NCBI GenBank assembly: GCA_949752745.1
Contig: OX457031.1
Coordinates: 1,804,765 to 1,868,764, forward strand
Direction of reading: 5' to 3'
Origin: Protula sp. h YS-2021
Taxonomy: Eukaryota; Annelida; Polychaeta; Sabellida; Serpulidae
DNA: 64,000 nucleotides
Made by a program: the position numbers and the translations under genes. Position 1 is the first letter of the stretch; each line of letters starts with the position of its first letter. The notes under the pieces are model-generated. The model searched no databases. It saw nothing but the letters and a program-made list of their open reading frames with translations, and was not told the origin of the DNA. Positions 40,081-53,620 of this stretch are shown one piece after another.

Positions 40081-42480
40081 TTCTTGTAATGAACTAGTCT
40101 ATTAGCTCTGAGAGTGATACTAACTCCATTTTCTCTGGTCAACACCCTCCCTCATTATTATTAACGTTTATACCTCACCTTTTTTATAAACTGTAATATA
40201 CTTCTTACAGTTATCATTATCTATGGGTATCTTATCAGTAATCTGTTACCCCCCATCCCCCCTAATTTGCAGTTGTTGATGTATCTCCTACCCCATCCTT
40301 AACTGTGATATCTCTCCCTCTTCATTAATTGTGATCTAGTTGTTATCGATATTATTTTCAATCAGAGTTATTATTTTGGGTAGAGGTGGGTCACTTTGGA
40401 TTTGCCGATACGGATGGGTAGGGTTTTTAAGGATTTGATTTTGGGTGCAAAAATCAGTAGAAAATTATAGGGAAGTGACGCAATATTGCAAACAGAGTCA
40501 CTGAAATATACTAAGAAGTGAGGACTGGGATATAGCATTTAACGGCATGGAGGGATGGAGGAGGGGGGTGGGGATTGTGGGTGAGGATAAATCGGTATAG
40601 GTGTTTCCAATTAAGAGCTGAGAGGGAATAAGAACGGAGTAGAGTGCAGTGCAAAGGCGCACATCAGTCAGAGCGTTACAGTGCATCTTTTATACGTAAG
40701 TTAGTACCAAATAGCTCGATTGTGGTGTGTAAAATATATCACTGTATCAATGCATAATATAAAAGATTACTTCCTTATGTTTTATGGATCTTAACTGTGC
40801 ATCAACATGGCAGGAAATAGCTTTAATGGTTTGTCCCAATGGTAAACCAGTCCTATTTCATGTCAGTAACTGATCAATTATACATGGGCTACAACAATGT
40901 GTACTAATTTAATTATAGTCCCTCTTCGCACGTGATCCTGTTGCAAAAAAAAAAAACAAAAAAAAAACAACAACAACAAGAGCAATAGAAGAAGAGTATT
41001 AATTAGAAATATTCTCGGGATGTTGGCATGGGCAAGACTCGTTTAGTTAAATGACTCGTTTTCCAGCAAACTGACAGTTATTGCAACATTTGCAATGAAA
41101 GCGTGACAGACACAACCATATAAGTGTCATCACGGGCGATATAATCAGTTTATTGTTTATTCCTATTGTGTTACAATACAATTAATCACAGTGCTATTTT
41201 TAGTGCTCATAACAATACAAATACACTCCATTTTTATTTCCTCCTTTTTAATAAAATCAGACCTTTAGTAGTCATAAAATAATTGTAATAAAAGTATATA
41301 TACGATTTAGTCTCTTCTCTTTTAACAGAATTAAACTATGCCTTGAGCATGATTTTGAAGAAATAACAATTTAACCATCTTCGCTTTGTCAATCAGAAAT
41401 ATATTTCACCCTGAAAATTTTAAGGCATTCAAAGCTCGTCCAAAAATCGTCACATTGACGAGTTTTAACAAATATTAAGTGAATGATATCCATAGGGTTG
41501 TCAAAAAATATCAGACGATATTTTGCTTCTTTTCAAATACTTCGATATAGCCACAATATGAATATTGTAGATATCGAATGGTGTTTTATGATTTATACAT
41601 TCTGATGTTTCATGCAAAAACACACTTAATTTGGTTTGCTTTTTGAACACCATTTTTAATGCGAATTGAGTTACATAACCTAATGTACAAACTACTTTCG
41701 GTAAATTAAATTCTGTGCGCTGTTTCATTTTGGGATTGTATAAACATGCCAAAAACAGCAGAATGTCTAAGATTTTCGAAATACCTTTCTTCTATAGTAT
41801 TCTTCTGGGTTGAAAAGATTGGATCAGTTGGGACATCAGTTAACCTACCCTGCTATAACTGAATGCGTGTTGTGTATTTATATATTCAAAACCAAAACGT
41901 GTTCATTTAGCGTATTAAATGTGGGGATTCCATCAACTGCAATATATCTCAATTTTATACGTTTATACTGAAATAATAAAAAATGGTGTGTAAAAATTAT
42001 ACACGTTGAAGAGTTTCCGAGCACTCAAAGGTCGTAAGCTTTACGCTATCTACAATATATGTTCGTTTTATTTAACAAATACCACAATCACAATTACAAA
42101 TGTATTTCATCGTCAAACCTTTGATGAGTTATGAAATTTGTGAAAATTTTCAAGGCACGCGAGGCGTTATAAACAGGGCTTGTAAAAATATTTCGAAATA
42201 AACATTTCATGAAATATTTGCAGAAAACTGTAAAAATGTCATGTATTTTGAAATTTTTATTTGCAGATAACCAGGCGTGAGTTAGCGCTTAAAACAAATA
42301 AGAAAGGTGTCTGGCATTGTAATGTATGTTTTACCACTGCAAACAATTGGTTAGCACCTTATGTCCTAATTCTGTCCGAATCCGATAATCAATTAACTGA
42401 GTCACTTCTGCAACTGTATCTATGCTTTAAATAAACATTTATAAACGTCAGCCAAAGACTTTCAGCTTGCATAGTTGTCA
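40081..42480. other. No recognisable feature
   Basis: AT-rich unique DNA with an A/CAA tract at about 40946-40980. No exon with supporting splice sites or familiar protein motif was found on either strand. Confidence 0.55.
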
Positions 42481-42544
42481 CAACGACTATGTTACAGCGC
42501 ATGCGTCAAATCTGCGAATGTGTAAACTCGCTGACATGTCAAGC

Positions 42545-42735
42545 GAATTTACATATTCGCTGATTTTAAACCACAAATATTTAACACTTTCGCTGAAATC
42601 TGCCTGGTTTTGATAAACCTTTGATTGTCGATTACATCTGCCGATTGACTCATATTTGACACAGATTTGACACATATTTGACACATGCGCTGAAATTTGC
42701 CTGACTTTTGGTGAACCATTGACTGTCGATTGCTT
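42545..42735. repeat. Imperfect ~120-bp direct duplication
   Basis: GCTGAAATCTGCCTGGTTTT and ATTGTCGATT (from about 42592) recur as GCTGAAATTTGCCTGACTTT and ACTGTCGATT (from about 42690). Between them are three short ATTTGACACA units. Confidence 0.75.
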
Positions 42736-43369
42736 GCAAGTGTAACAAAAAAGGGTAGTATTATCATATTAATAGCTATTGATGCTTTTGGACTGTGTGA
42801 AAGAGGACGCAATTCAGGTGTAAAAGAATTAAGCCTAAGCTCTACTCTGGGTTCAACAATCAGTATTATAATTTATGGTAAGAGGTGCCCAATTGCAATT
42901 GTGCTTTATTGCGATCACACTTAGAGTACTCATTGACTAATTACGCCTAGAAAGATTATTTTTATATTTTATAAGGAGGTATCATTATATCGTTAGATTA
43001 CTTGCAGGTAAGACTGAAATAAGGATATAACTACGAATGCATCGGGCACAAAATTAAATCCTGTTTGGAATCAGTATGTAAGAGAAGATACTTAGGGAAA
43101 TAGCACAGCTGACTGTTGACTTGGGTTTTGTTTGTAATATGCATTCTTTTGACAGTGGTATTTGTTAAATAAAACGAACATATATTGAAGATAGCGTGAA
43201 AATGTGCTTTTTTCAGTGCTTTGAAATATTTCAAAAATTTCAATAATTTCTTAAATATTTCAAAAATTTCAAATTTCATGATTTTTTTGAATTTCGAAAT
43301 TTATACCAGGTTTGATTATAAGGTCAATTCTGGTGTTAATCTTAATATGTTAATAAAGGTAATTATGTG

Positions 43370-43455
43370 GTAAGTTCATGTGGTAAGTTTATATGATAAG
43401 TTCATGTATGAAGTTCATATGACCAGTTCATATAGTAAGTTCATATGGTAAGAAT
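43370..43455. repeat. GTAAGTTCATATG short tandem repeat
   Basis: About six degenerate ~13-bp units between 43375 and 43455. Nothing else notable in the surrounding AT-rich kilobase. Confidence 0.7.
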
Positions 43456-44169
43456 ATCCTAAAATGTCTTAAAAACTCGCCAAAAGATTGATTTTGAAAA
43501 TTCAGTAAAGTAGGGTTTGAGTAGGACTGTGAAACACCCAAATGTCTGGAATGATGAATGTCGAAATGTTTGCAGATACGAGGAAAAAAACACCTTGTTT
43601 AGGAAACAGATTTTTGTTTAGTTCAGTGCATTCATGGTGCCGTTTCCCTTAACCCAAAAGGTGGAGAATTTATGAGTTTTAAGGACGATAGAAAGCTATA
43701 CAATGTAGAAATGACATTGGAAAAAAAAGAAGAACAATAAAAGACATGTAAAATAGAACTCCAGTGGGATTTGGGGCTGAAAAGAAAAAAAGAGAGTACG
43801 CCTCATTCACACTAATTCCTGCCATTCATCGCCAGATGGCGCTAGTTATTTCAATGGCCAGCCAGGGATATGTTTCCATGGTTACATCATTCAGTAGCAG
43901 CGTTGCCATGGTGAACAATACAAGAGGCTTGTATGACCTAAGGGACGAATTTGAATACTAATACCGAACACACAAAAAAAAAAATACATTGTAAAAACTG
44001 GGTCAAGATAGTTTTTATTACAATGGTCTTTTGAAAAACAAAAAATACACATAACATGTCAACAACTGTGTTTTAAAAAAAAGTTCTATAAGTCTTTCGG
44101 TTTTGTTCTCAGGCGTCCAACGCGTGACCGAAACCATAACAAAGTACCCACCTATGTTAAATAACAATG

Positions 44170-44350
44170 CAACAAATAAATAAGGGGTCATTCATGAATA
44201 AGGGGTCATTTCTAAATAAGGGGTCATTCATGAATAAGGTTCATTCATAAATAAGAGATCATCCATAAATAAGGGGTCATTTATAAAAATGCTGTTATTC
44301 ACAAATAAGGGGTCATTCAAAAATAAGGGAGTCATTCATAATTAGGGGTC
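44170..44350. repeat. ~20-bp AATAAGGGGTCATTCATA minisatellite
   Basis: About nine units with small indels. Noncoding. Confidence 0.85.
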
Positions 44351-44994
44351 GTCCTTTAGAAACATACGCAAGGAAAGGTAGCATTTAAGAATAGGCCCTT
44401 GTCACTGTTATATTAACTGGTGACGTCATATTTTGCGTACGGGGATCGACTCAAAATAATCGCAATGTTTTCGGCGAACACATTTTAGAGTTGTCTTCCA
44501 AATAGCACAGAAGATGAAACCGTCTGCAGATTTCGATGTCTTCTTTTTTTTTTTTTTTTTGGATCCGTCAAACGAATACCCCAAAAATAGTTATTTCTTT
44601 CACAGCACTCCCACACACGCACACAATGAGAAGAAGATATCCTGACTTCACGATCGTGTTTTCAGTACAATCGCTCTTCATTTCAGATCGAGTAGACATT
44701 TGTTGCAGCTAATACAGGGTGCCATCAGCCAATTGAATTCGCAGAGAAAAAAAAAGCTTTTAGTGATAAAACTGCCACGCAAAATCATTCTAAAAAGGGG
44801 GACCTCTCGATGTAAAAGGAATATTGTCTGGGATACAGTCTAGAGACCGAGCGAAGTACGAAAACTTTATAGAACAGTTACTTTCTTAATACTTGACCTA
44901 TTGACCCTTGTTCTGGTGTTTGTCCGTTGTTTTTTTATCCATTAATTTTAGAATGCCTTGACAAATTTGAACCTTAGTGTCTCTCATATTTCCC

Positions 44995-46062
44995 TGGAGG
45001 TGGAGGTGAGTATGGAGGCTTTTAGAAGCCAGCGCGGAGGTGGTAGAACGCCAGTATGGAGGTGGTGGGAAGTCAGCATTGAGGTGGTAGAAAGCCAGCA
45101 TGGAGGTGGTAAAAAGCCAGCATGGAGGTGGTAGAATGCCAGCATGGAGGTGAGAGGAAGTCAGCATGGAGGTGGTAGGAAGTCAGCATGGAGGTGGTAA
45201 GAGGCCAGCATGGAGGTGGTAGAAAGCCAGCATGGAGGCGGTAGAAAGCCAGCATTGAGGTGGTAGAAAGCCAGCATTTGGGTGGTAAGAAGTCAGCATG
45301 GAGGTGGTAGGAAACCAGCATGGAGGTGGTAGGAAGTCAGCATGGAGGTGGTAAGAGGCCAGCATGGAGGTGGTAGAAAGCCAGCATGGAGGCGGTAGAA
45401 AGCCAGCATTGAGGTGGTAGAAAGCCAGCATTTGGGTGGTAAGAAGTCAGCATGGAGGTGGTAGGAAACCAGCATGGAGGTGGTAGGAAGTCAGCATGGA
45501 GGTGGTAAGAGGCCAGCATGGAGGTGGTAGAAAGCCAGCATGGAGGCGGTAGAAAGCCAGCATTGAGGTGGTAGAAAGCCAGCATTGAGTTGGTAAGAAG
45601 TCAGCATGGAGGTGGCAGGAAGCCAGCATGGAGGTGGTAAGAAGTCAGCATGGAGGTGGGAGGAAGCCAACATGGAGGTGGTAGGAAGCCAGCATGGAGG
45701 TGGTAAGAAGCCAGCATGGAGGTGGGAGGAAGTAAGCATGGAGGTGGTAGGAAGCCAACATGGAGGTGGTAGGAAGCCAGCATGGAGGTGGTAAGAAGCC
45801 AGCATGGAGGTGGGAGGAAGTAAGCATGGAGGTGGTAGGAAGCCAACATTGAGGTGGCAAGAGACCAGCATGGAGGTGGGAGGAAGTCAGAATGGAGGTG
45901 GTAGGAAGTCAGCATGGAGGTGGTAGAAAGCCAGCATGGAGGTGGTAGAAAGCCAGCATTGAGGTGGTAGAAAGCCAGCATTGAGGTGGTAGGAAGCAAG
46001 CATGGAGGTAGTAGGCAGCCAGCATGGATGTTGTAGGAAGCCAGCAAGGAGGTGATTTAAAG
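44995..46062. repeat. 22-bp minisatellite with 154-bp higher-order repeat
   Basis: About 48 units of GTAGGAAGTCAGCATGGAGG plus TG. Between about 45183 and 45600 a block of seven units repeats almost identically every 154 bases. Because 22 is not a multiple of three, each reading frame cycles through all three phases of the unit and the reverse strand stays open for long stretches. This is not evidence of a protein. Confidence 0.95.
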
Positions 46063-46189
46063 TACTTTATTTATCTAATTTCGTTATACAAGCATTTCTG
46101 CCGCTGCCCACATAAAAGCCTTGAACTCCGTATAGTTTTTGATGTCATAATTTGAATTTGAAAAACAAAAATGTTTAAGTGAATTCGTT

Positions 46190-46385
46190 GTTGTCCAATA
46201 GCCAACCTCTATGGGGGTTCAGTCTGTTGTGTATAACACCTTTTACTCCTTAGAACGTCTGGGGATTCCCCGAAAATAGTACTCAGAAAAGAAAGGAACT
46301 ACTTTTTAAAATATCAGTCCGCCCTGTGTTTACATATAACAGATAGATTTTCCTCAGAGGTCGGCCATTTTATAACAACAAAGTG
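46190..46385. repeat. Dispersed repeat family A, copy 2
   Basis: AGCCAACCTCTATGGGGGTT, GTTGTGTATAACACCTTTTA, GGAACTACTTTTTAAAATAT and CCGCCCTGTGTTTACATATA, then a TTTTATAACAAC end. A CCCGTATTC-type trace follows to about 46455. Confidence 0.8.
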
Positions 46386-46689
46386 ACTTCGAAACCTGAG
46401 TTTAAGACTAATTTTGAGTATGAATTTGAGTTAAAATAACTAATGTAAGTTATTGAGAAGTTTTGCTAGAAGAAGACAATGTCAGTAGCTGTGGGAAAAT
46501 AAAAACGGAGTTGCGCCGACTTGGGAGACCTCTGTCATTCCTCGTACACAAGCCCTGTAGCAATAACTATGAAAGCGTGGAGAAGATATCGAGTAATTGC
46601 TGATAGAAACAGTGACATAGAAGTGATGACGAGGGGGGTGACTCCCTCTTCCCTCCTCCCCCCCTCTCCCCCTCATCCCCCAGAGAATA

Positions 46690-46990
46690 GGGGGGAGGTG
46701 GGTGCTTGATAGCAAATGTAAAATTATGCGTGTCCAAAATTTTAAAAGATATAAATAAAAAACTCGGGGAAAGAAGGGTGCAGTTTGATTTGGAGACGAG
46801 ACGCGGTCAGCGCGGGATGCCAGTTTCGTTAAAAAAATGGTGGGTAATTTTTATTCCGCGTTTCCTATAAAAGTTGAATTGTTTCGGAACCGCACTCCAC
46901 ATCCAAATAAAAAAACACAAAAAGGTGGGGAGGGGTGGGGGAGAAGAAGGGGAGGGGCATACACCCTTCTGCACTTAAGTTTGAGCGTTG
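46690..46990. repeat. Dispersed repeat family B, copy 2
   Basis: ATTATGCGTGTCCAAAA, then AGACGCGGTCAGCGCGGGAT and GCCAGTTTCGTTAAAAAAAT, matching 23270-23640 and 55255-55870. Confidence 0.75.
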
Positions 46991-47205
46991 TTGTGCATCA
47001 GCCAACCTCTGTATAGTGCTTCGGGCCATTTTGCATTAAACCTTGTTGCTCCGCAAACCCACTGGGGTTTCTGTGAAAAAAGGTACTCTTTAAATGGGGA
47101 GAGGGGACTATTTTTTAAATCCTTCCGCTTTGTGGATATACACAACAGATAGATCTGTCTAGAGGTCAGCTGTTTTATAGCAACGACAGGTGTATACTGC
47201 GCCTG
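46985..47205. repeat. Dispersed repeat family A, copy 3
   Basis: CAGCCAACCTCTGTATAGTG, CAAACCCACTGGGGTTTCTG, CCTTCCGCTTTGTGGATATA and AGAGGTCAGCTGTTTTATAG. It directly abuts family B copy 2. Confidence 0.8.
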
Positions 47206-47379
47206 TATTCATAAATATAAAATTTGGCAAATGCGTTGTTTTTCTTTTTTCTTTTTTTTCTTTCCTTGATACTCCGCTTTTAGGGGCGTGAAACAGTGAG
47301 TCCGCGTTTAGTTAGAAAATATGTATTTTCTTTTTCGAGTTTGGAGGTTGTGCACACGTATGGTGACCAATGTCTACGC

Positions 47380-49015
47380 AAGTGCCCCCCCCCCACCCTC
47401 TCCACCACACCACCACCACCACCACCCGCTATGGCAAGCCCACGTGTGTGTCGGGCGATGGAGGGGGAGGGGGAGGGGTTTTCCATTTCTGCGGCCATAT
47501 ACGATATGTGAGATAATATCAGCCTATTTAAAATAAGATCCCTCATTTTAAAACGTTTCTGATTTTTATCAAACATTCAAACTATAATATAAGTCATCGA
47601 TTTTCTAACATCATCAGATCATCCAATATGTGCTGGAGTTTCTCAATATGCCCCCCCCCCACCCCAACTGTAAGCACCTTAATACGTTCCTCCCCCGCCT
47701 CCGCCCCCTCACCCCCCCCCCCCTGCAAAAAAAAAAGAAAGAAAAATCAATAAATAAATAAAAAAGAAAAAAAAAACAAGAAAAAAAAAAACAAAACATT
47801 GTGACAAGCGCTCCCAATAAACTATTGCTATTTTCTTAATATACCTCACACTGAACTTATTACGGAATGTATTAATAACATTAGATCATATTTAAGAGGT
47901 AATTGGGGACGCCATCAATAAGCTGTTTTCTTTGATTGGTCAAAGCGAGATTTATGTAAACACGGTATACTCAATTAGACGAAAGAGCAGTGACTACTTA
48001 GCAGTGATATAAACGGTTAGTTTTCTGGTAGTGCATTTCGATAGAACTTCAGGGCCATCCAGAAAGTGCTTATGGAAACCCCCCCTCCCCCCTCCCCCCA
48101 CCCCTCCTGCTATGTATGGGTATTTAAGACTGCTATATTCGATAGGTAATGTTTCATATTTTATCGTGTAGGTGTGTGTAGGAGTAGGGGCTTTTTTTAC
48201 ATTACGTACTCCAGGCGGGTTTGGGGGGGGGGGGGGGGTGAGTGGCTCCTTAATATACTTAGGGGCAAGCGAGAGATTTTTGTTCAATAGCTCGTACAGC
48301 AATCACTTTTTAGCGAAGCTGATGTAACCTACTGATCTTAAATGACACCAAAAACGAAATCTTGGATACTCTGGTATAATAAATTTTTAGCATTTTGTAA
48401 GGCTCCTAAACTATATTCTTCAGAATTAATATAGCACAGCAGGAGAAACAGGCATAAATAATGTGATTGTTTAAAAAAAAAACATAGAAATAGTTTTCTG
48501 TTGATAAATGTGTTACAACAATGTTTATTCATAACGGGTCTGACGGACTGAAAGTGGAGGGTTGTGATAGCAGGCTACGATAGAAATTATTTGCTGTTTT
48601 GTCGTTATTATTTGATAACAATTCGCTATTGAAACAAATGCATTAAGCTTAAGTGCAGCCCTAAAATAGTAAATGTTTACGGGGTGGGGGTTGGGTGGAG
48701 GGGGGTGGGTGGGTGGAGAAACAATTGATGGCGATCCATACTCTGAAAGAACGAAGGTTGTTTCCAAGTCTGGATCTCCGAAAAACGGGGTAGATGCAGT
48801 TTAATGACAGAGTGTACGGGATTCCTGGGATCTAGGTAGGGCGGAAGGTGGGGGTGGGGGAGGGGTGGAGGGTCTGGACTAGGTACAGGACGGGCACGGG
48901 TGGGAAAATCCGTTGTCTGATAGAACGAAGGTTGTTGCCTCAAAACGATAACAAAATTGCTCCTTTTTTGTAAACCAATACTCAAAAACAGCACTTAGGC
49001 TTGTAAATTTCTTCA
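47380..49015. repeat. C-rich and G-rich low-complexity stretch, no gene seen
   Basis: Poly(C) blocks at 47387-47430, 47650-47725 and 48078-48105, poly(G) at 48218-48240, and GGGTGGG blocks at 48680-48715 and 48845-48870. No exon recognised. Confidence 0.6.
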
Positions 49016-49094
49016 CAAAATGTTCATTGTGTTGCTTAATTCGAGAAATTCACTTAACAAAATAGTTCCCTTTCACGTCCTTTCCATTATGACG

Positions 49095-49390
49095 AATCTG
49101 ACAAATTGGAACCATCCCGAAAATTGGGACCAACCCGGATCTGGAGACCACCCTGGAAACTGTGATCACCCCGGAAACTGGGACAAACCTGAGAAATTGG
49201 GACCACTTCGGATATTGGGACCACCCTGGAAACTGGGACCACACCGGAAACTGGGACCACACCGGAAACTGGGACAAACCTGACAAATTGGGACCACACC
49301 GGAAATTGAGACAAATATAACCAATTAGGACAACTTCGGATATTGGGACCACACCGGAAATTGGGGACCACCCCCGGAAATTGAGTCATT
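49095..49390. repeat. 18-bp GGGACCAC minisatellite
   Basis: About fifteen units of GGAAACTGGGACCACACC type. A member of the GACCAC-core arrays. Confidence 0.85.
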
Positions 49391-50249
49391 TTAGTTCAGT
49401 CTCACTGTACGCTGCTCGTAGTTCAGACCACTATATTTAGAAACTTCTCTCCTATTCTGGAACTGTCTGGATTTGGGTGAGGTTGGCGACGCTGCTTGGG
49501 ACGGCGGACGGGGGGGGGGGGTTATAAAAAGTGAGGGGTGGGGCAAGAACAACTCGTCCAAGCCATCCACCCCCCCTCCCTCCTACGCCCAGAATTCTAT
49601 TTAATGTCTCTTTGATAAGCTAGAATCCAAAGCACGCCATGCATAAAATCTAATTATCAAAAGCAATTTAACAATAAAACAGACAGATGAACCCAAAAAA
49701 GATGAAAAGGCGAAATGCAAGAAAAGCTTTCTGGAAGTGTGTCCAGAGGGCGCAAAGTAAAACTTTTCAAAAACATCTCACCATGCGTGCGTGTCCTTTT
49801 TTTTACTCACCCTATATCTCGCTTTAGAACATTTCATGTCATTAGAGAATCATAAAGCGTTCTCAGAATGAAGTACTTTGCATTGGCGGTGTTTTTTTTT
49901 TCGAGACACACCTCTGCATTTCCTTTGCCTTGAGATATTTACTCACATTTGCTTGACTTTGTATTACTCCGGCCACTATTTTTTAAGCTAATAAGATCCA
50001 GGGTCTCATTTTCTCTCAGGGCGAGAGGATACCTAAACAGACCACTAATTACCTATGAAATCTATTTCTTATGGCCCATTAAACTTGGTAATAAAACTTT
50101 TTAAAAAAAATCGTTATGGCAAAAGGCCATCGCATGTTGATTTAAAACACTTTTCTATTCCTCGTAATAGTCGGGACACTAGTGGCTGTAATCCGCTTCG
50201 CTGTTACATAGTTTTGTGTGAGCCTTGTAACATGAAATGAAACTGTCTG

Positions 50250-50285
50250 CCAAGGGAATTGGGCGGGGGGGGGGGGGGGGGCAGG
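50250..50285. repeat. Poly(G) tract
   Basis: A run of about 18 G, interrupted once by C near its start. Flanking sequence from 49400 to 50720 shows no supported exon. Confidence 0.85.
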
Positions 50286-50724
50286 GAGTTGTTATTTGCG
50301 CTGTAATAAAATGATTCAAACACAACATTATTGGACACACATCCTGTAAGCCGAATCACAGTCTCGTGCTTCTCGAGAATCTCGTCCTTGTCAACCAATC
50401 AAAGAACGAATCAAAGTCGGTCAGGTCATGAACTCTCAAGCAAACTAGGTCAACTGGGTTAGGATTTTTTTTTGGCATACTTTATATATGAAAAGACACA
50501 CGACATTCAACAACTGTGACGCTCATGGGCAAATGACAGGCAAATGATATGCAAATGATATGCAAATTAATGCTATAAATAAACAAAAAATAGATAATAA
50601 ATGCTTTCGGGCAGCATTTTATGTAAAGTATAGGAATAGGTGTACACTCGCAGGATATGCTGCATATTACCAGGATGACGTCATCGCATTCTCAGAGCGT
50701 GATTTTCCTTATACTGGTAAATAT

Positions 50725-51300
50725 TGCAGGACAGCGGTCGCTAGCTATGGGAATGCAGATCGCTAGTTACTGGAATGCAGATCACTAGTTACTGGAATGC
50801 AGATCGCTAGTTGTTGGAATGCGGATAGGTAGCTACGGGAATGCGGATCGCTAGCTAAGGGAATGCAGATCGCTAACTATGGGAATGCACATCACTAGCA
50901 ACGGGAATGCGGATCACTAGTTACTGGAATGCACATCGCTAGTTGTGGGAATGCGTATCGGTAGCTACGGGGATGCGGATCGCTAGTTACTGGAATGCAG
51001 ATTATTAACTATGGGAATGCAGATCGCTAGCTAAGGGAATGCGGATCACTAGTTACTGGAATGCAGATCGCTAGTTGTGGGGATGCGAATCGGTAGCTAC
51101 GGGAATGCAAATCGCTAGTTACTGGAACGCAGATCGCTAGTAGTGGGAATTTGGATCGGTAGCTACGGAAATGCGGATCGCTGGTTGTGGAAATTTGGAT
51201 CGCTAGTTGCCGGGATGTCGATCGCTAGTTGCATATATGCGGACCACTAGTTGTGGGAATGCGGATCGCTAGTTGTGGGATGCGGATTGCCAGTTGCAGG
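50725..51300. repeat. 22-bp minisatellite, about 26 units
   Basis: Units of GCTAGTTACTGGAATGCAGA plus TC with many substitutions. Third array in the window with a 22-bp period. Confidence 0.93.
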
Positions 51301-51639
51301 AATCGTTGGATCGAATGCAACTGAAACTGTTTTTTTTTCAAACACTGCGCAGGAACTTGTGAAATAAAGTGGGAGTGGAATTTGTGAAAAAAAATAAAAA
51401 GAAAAAATCTCTGATGGTGGAAATTCAGAAATAAAAAGGCGGAAATTTTGGTTTAATAAATCGTCAATGAGGAAATTGCGGATGAAAAGAAAAAAAATGG
51501 ATGATGGAAATTGCAGCTGCACCTGAAAGAAATAGCAGCTGCAGCTGGAAGACAAAAGTGAATGTCACTAGTTTGCAGCCCTCCTGATCAATCCCACCCA
51601 TGGGAATTTTTGCTGAGTTCTAATTTCTTTATCACTAAA

Positions 51640-51874
51640 ACTCCTACTACTGTTACAAAAGCTTCCACTACTGCTACTACTAATTCGTCTTCTACTACTA
51701 GTAAAATTCTGAAATATAACAACCATTATAGTAACAATAATACTGTATTGCTATTTTTACTACAATTGCTACAAGTACTATTTCTACTTCCACAACTACT
51801 ACTACCACTACTACTACTAAAACTGCTATTTCTTCTAAAACTACTAATACTACCACTAATAATAATAATAATGA

Positions 51875-51905
<31 letters not shown>

Positions 51906-52030
51906 AAGAAGAAGAAGAAGAAGAAGAAGAAGAAGAAAAAGGAGTAGAAGCAGAAAAAGAAGAAGAAGAAGAAGAAGAAGAAGAAGAAGAAGAAGAAGAA
52001 GAAGAAGAAGAAAAAGAAGAAAACATTTTC
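51640..52030. repeat. (ACT)n then (AAG)n triplet tracts
   Basis: Degenerate ACT triplets to about 51850, then nearly pure AAG from 51877 to 52022. The Arg- or Leu/Ser-polymer frames are artefacts. Confidence 0.92.
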
Positions 52031-52424
52031 TCAAATGTAATCATTGCTTTTTTTCCAGATATTGGTCGACATATTCAGTGAAAAGACTGTATCGCTTTTT
52101 ACAAGTGTTTGTTCGAGTAGGTTTTTTAATGGAAGGAAACGATATAATTGATCTTTGTTTACCCCTGACAAATGACTACTTGTTAAGGCAAAAAAAAAAC
52201 AAAAAAAAAAAAAAAACAACAAAACAAATAAAAGCTTAGATTCACCCTGTCTTAAAATGCCGTCAATTTTTGCATTTCTATTTATGTTTTATATTTATTT
52301 ATTAGCTCTCTTAATATTTTCAGCATTGTTTGTGTTGGAAACCGTGACAAAACAACGCTTCGTTTATTAAATACAAACGCAAAACGTCGAGAGGTTCTTT
52401 TTTTGGAACCTCCTCCTCCCCCTC

Positions 52425-52455
52425 CTCCCCCCCCCCCCCCCCCCCCCCCCGCCAT
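52425..52455. repeat. Poly(C) tract
   Basis: A run of more than 20 C within a C-rich block. Confidence 0.9.
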
Positions 52456-52664
52456 CCCCCGCTGCGCCCTCTACCGTCCAGTACCTTCACCCATCTCTCT
52501 ACGAAGGCGTATCCCAGTTTACCCTCCCCGTTCAGTCCTAATTTTGAATTGATTTTCAATTATTGGTGCTACTCTTGGCGGTTAATATTTTTATTATCAG
52601 TGCTATTTTGGGGGGCTAATACGTTTTTTTTTGTGTGTACAATTAGTGCCGTAAAGCCTTTCTT

Positions 52665-52885
52665 TGGACCCACCTCAGAATTGTGACCGCTTTTTGCAGG
52701 TCCTTTTTTCAATCACTGTCTTTAAAAAAATTCCTTTAAAATAAGACCACCTCCAAAATAAAACCACCTATAAAATAGACAACCTTTAAAAAGGACCATC
52801 TCTAAAATAAGACCACCTTTCATATAAGACCAACTCTCATATAAGACCACCTTTACAATAAAACCAGCTCTAAAATAAGACTACT
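52665..52885. repeat. AATAAGACCACCT minisatellite
   Basis: Units of TAAAATAAGACCACCTT, about 17 bp, with substitutions. A member of the GACCAC-core arrays. Confidence 0.8.
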
Positions 52886-53084
52886 TTCTGGTTGGTTCCT
52901 GTGGTTGGTCTTTAATTCTCGGGCTTCAATGTGATTTATGGGTCGGTTACCCGAAATGGACCAGAAGTGATCTGTGCCCATCTAAAAAACCGTCGTTTTT
53001 TCACAGATTTTTTGCAGAGAAATCTTTGACAATTCCACTACATAATAGTCGTTGAGCCCATAAAATGTTTATTGTCCTTTTCTT

Positions 53085-53085
53085 T

Positions 53086-53129
<44 letters not shown>

Positions 53130-53420
53130 GCCTTTTTTCTTTCTTTCTGTCATTCTCTCTCTTTCGGTTTTAAAATTCATGATTTAAATTTTACTTTAAG
53201 GATCAATGGAAAATATATGAAATAAAACTAGAAACAAACTTAACATTAAAAATAAAACAGTAAAAAATAAAGCATTAAAAATAAAACATTAAAAAATAAA
53301 GCATTAAAAGTAAAACATTAAAAACATTAAAAAACTTAAATAAGTGATAGAATAAAAATTAATGATTAGTAATGAACCATAGCAAAAAATAAATAAATAA
53401 ATAAATAAATAATAATTAAA
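53085..53420. repeat. (CTTT)n and AAAATAAAACATT repeats
   Basis: CTTT tetranucleotides at 53088-53130 and 53138-53150, A-rich ~15-bp units at about 53225-53335, then (AAAT)n at 53388-53412. Confidence 0.85.
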
Positions 53421-53443
53421 GGATAGTGAGATATAAGTCTTAC

Positions 53444-53620
53444 CTGATGTTTTGAAGCTGTGCGGTCTCTTTGTACTTTCCTGTAGATTCCTCTCCGTGT
53501 TAAAACTATTCTAACTCTTGATCAAATTTAGAGGGGACACTGTCACACGAAGGCAATAACCTGCAAGAGTCTGCGGTGTACAGACTAAATAAAAGTGTTA
53601 TTTTTAAGCACTCTATATAA
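53444..53620 (-). promoter_or_regulatory. Candidate TATA promoter and untranslated first exon
   Basis: On the reverse strand a TATATAG box (53620-53614) is followed about 30 bases later by a plausible start, then a stop-rich stretch with no usable ATG, ending ATCAG before a strong GTAAGA donor (exon end 53444). That fits a 5' UTR exon of a reverse-strand gene. The + strand also reads TATATAAG here. Weakly supported. Confidence 0.25.

Noticed and set aside
43764..43961. 65-codon + strand frame with balanced composition
   Set aside because: No recognised motif, no splice support and no neighbouring exon.
44995..46062. Overlapping reverse-strand proteins with a repeated LHAGFLPPPCW motif
   Set aside because: They follow directly from a 22-bp tandem repeat that lacks stops in its reverse frames; no start context, splice sites or codon bias.
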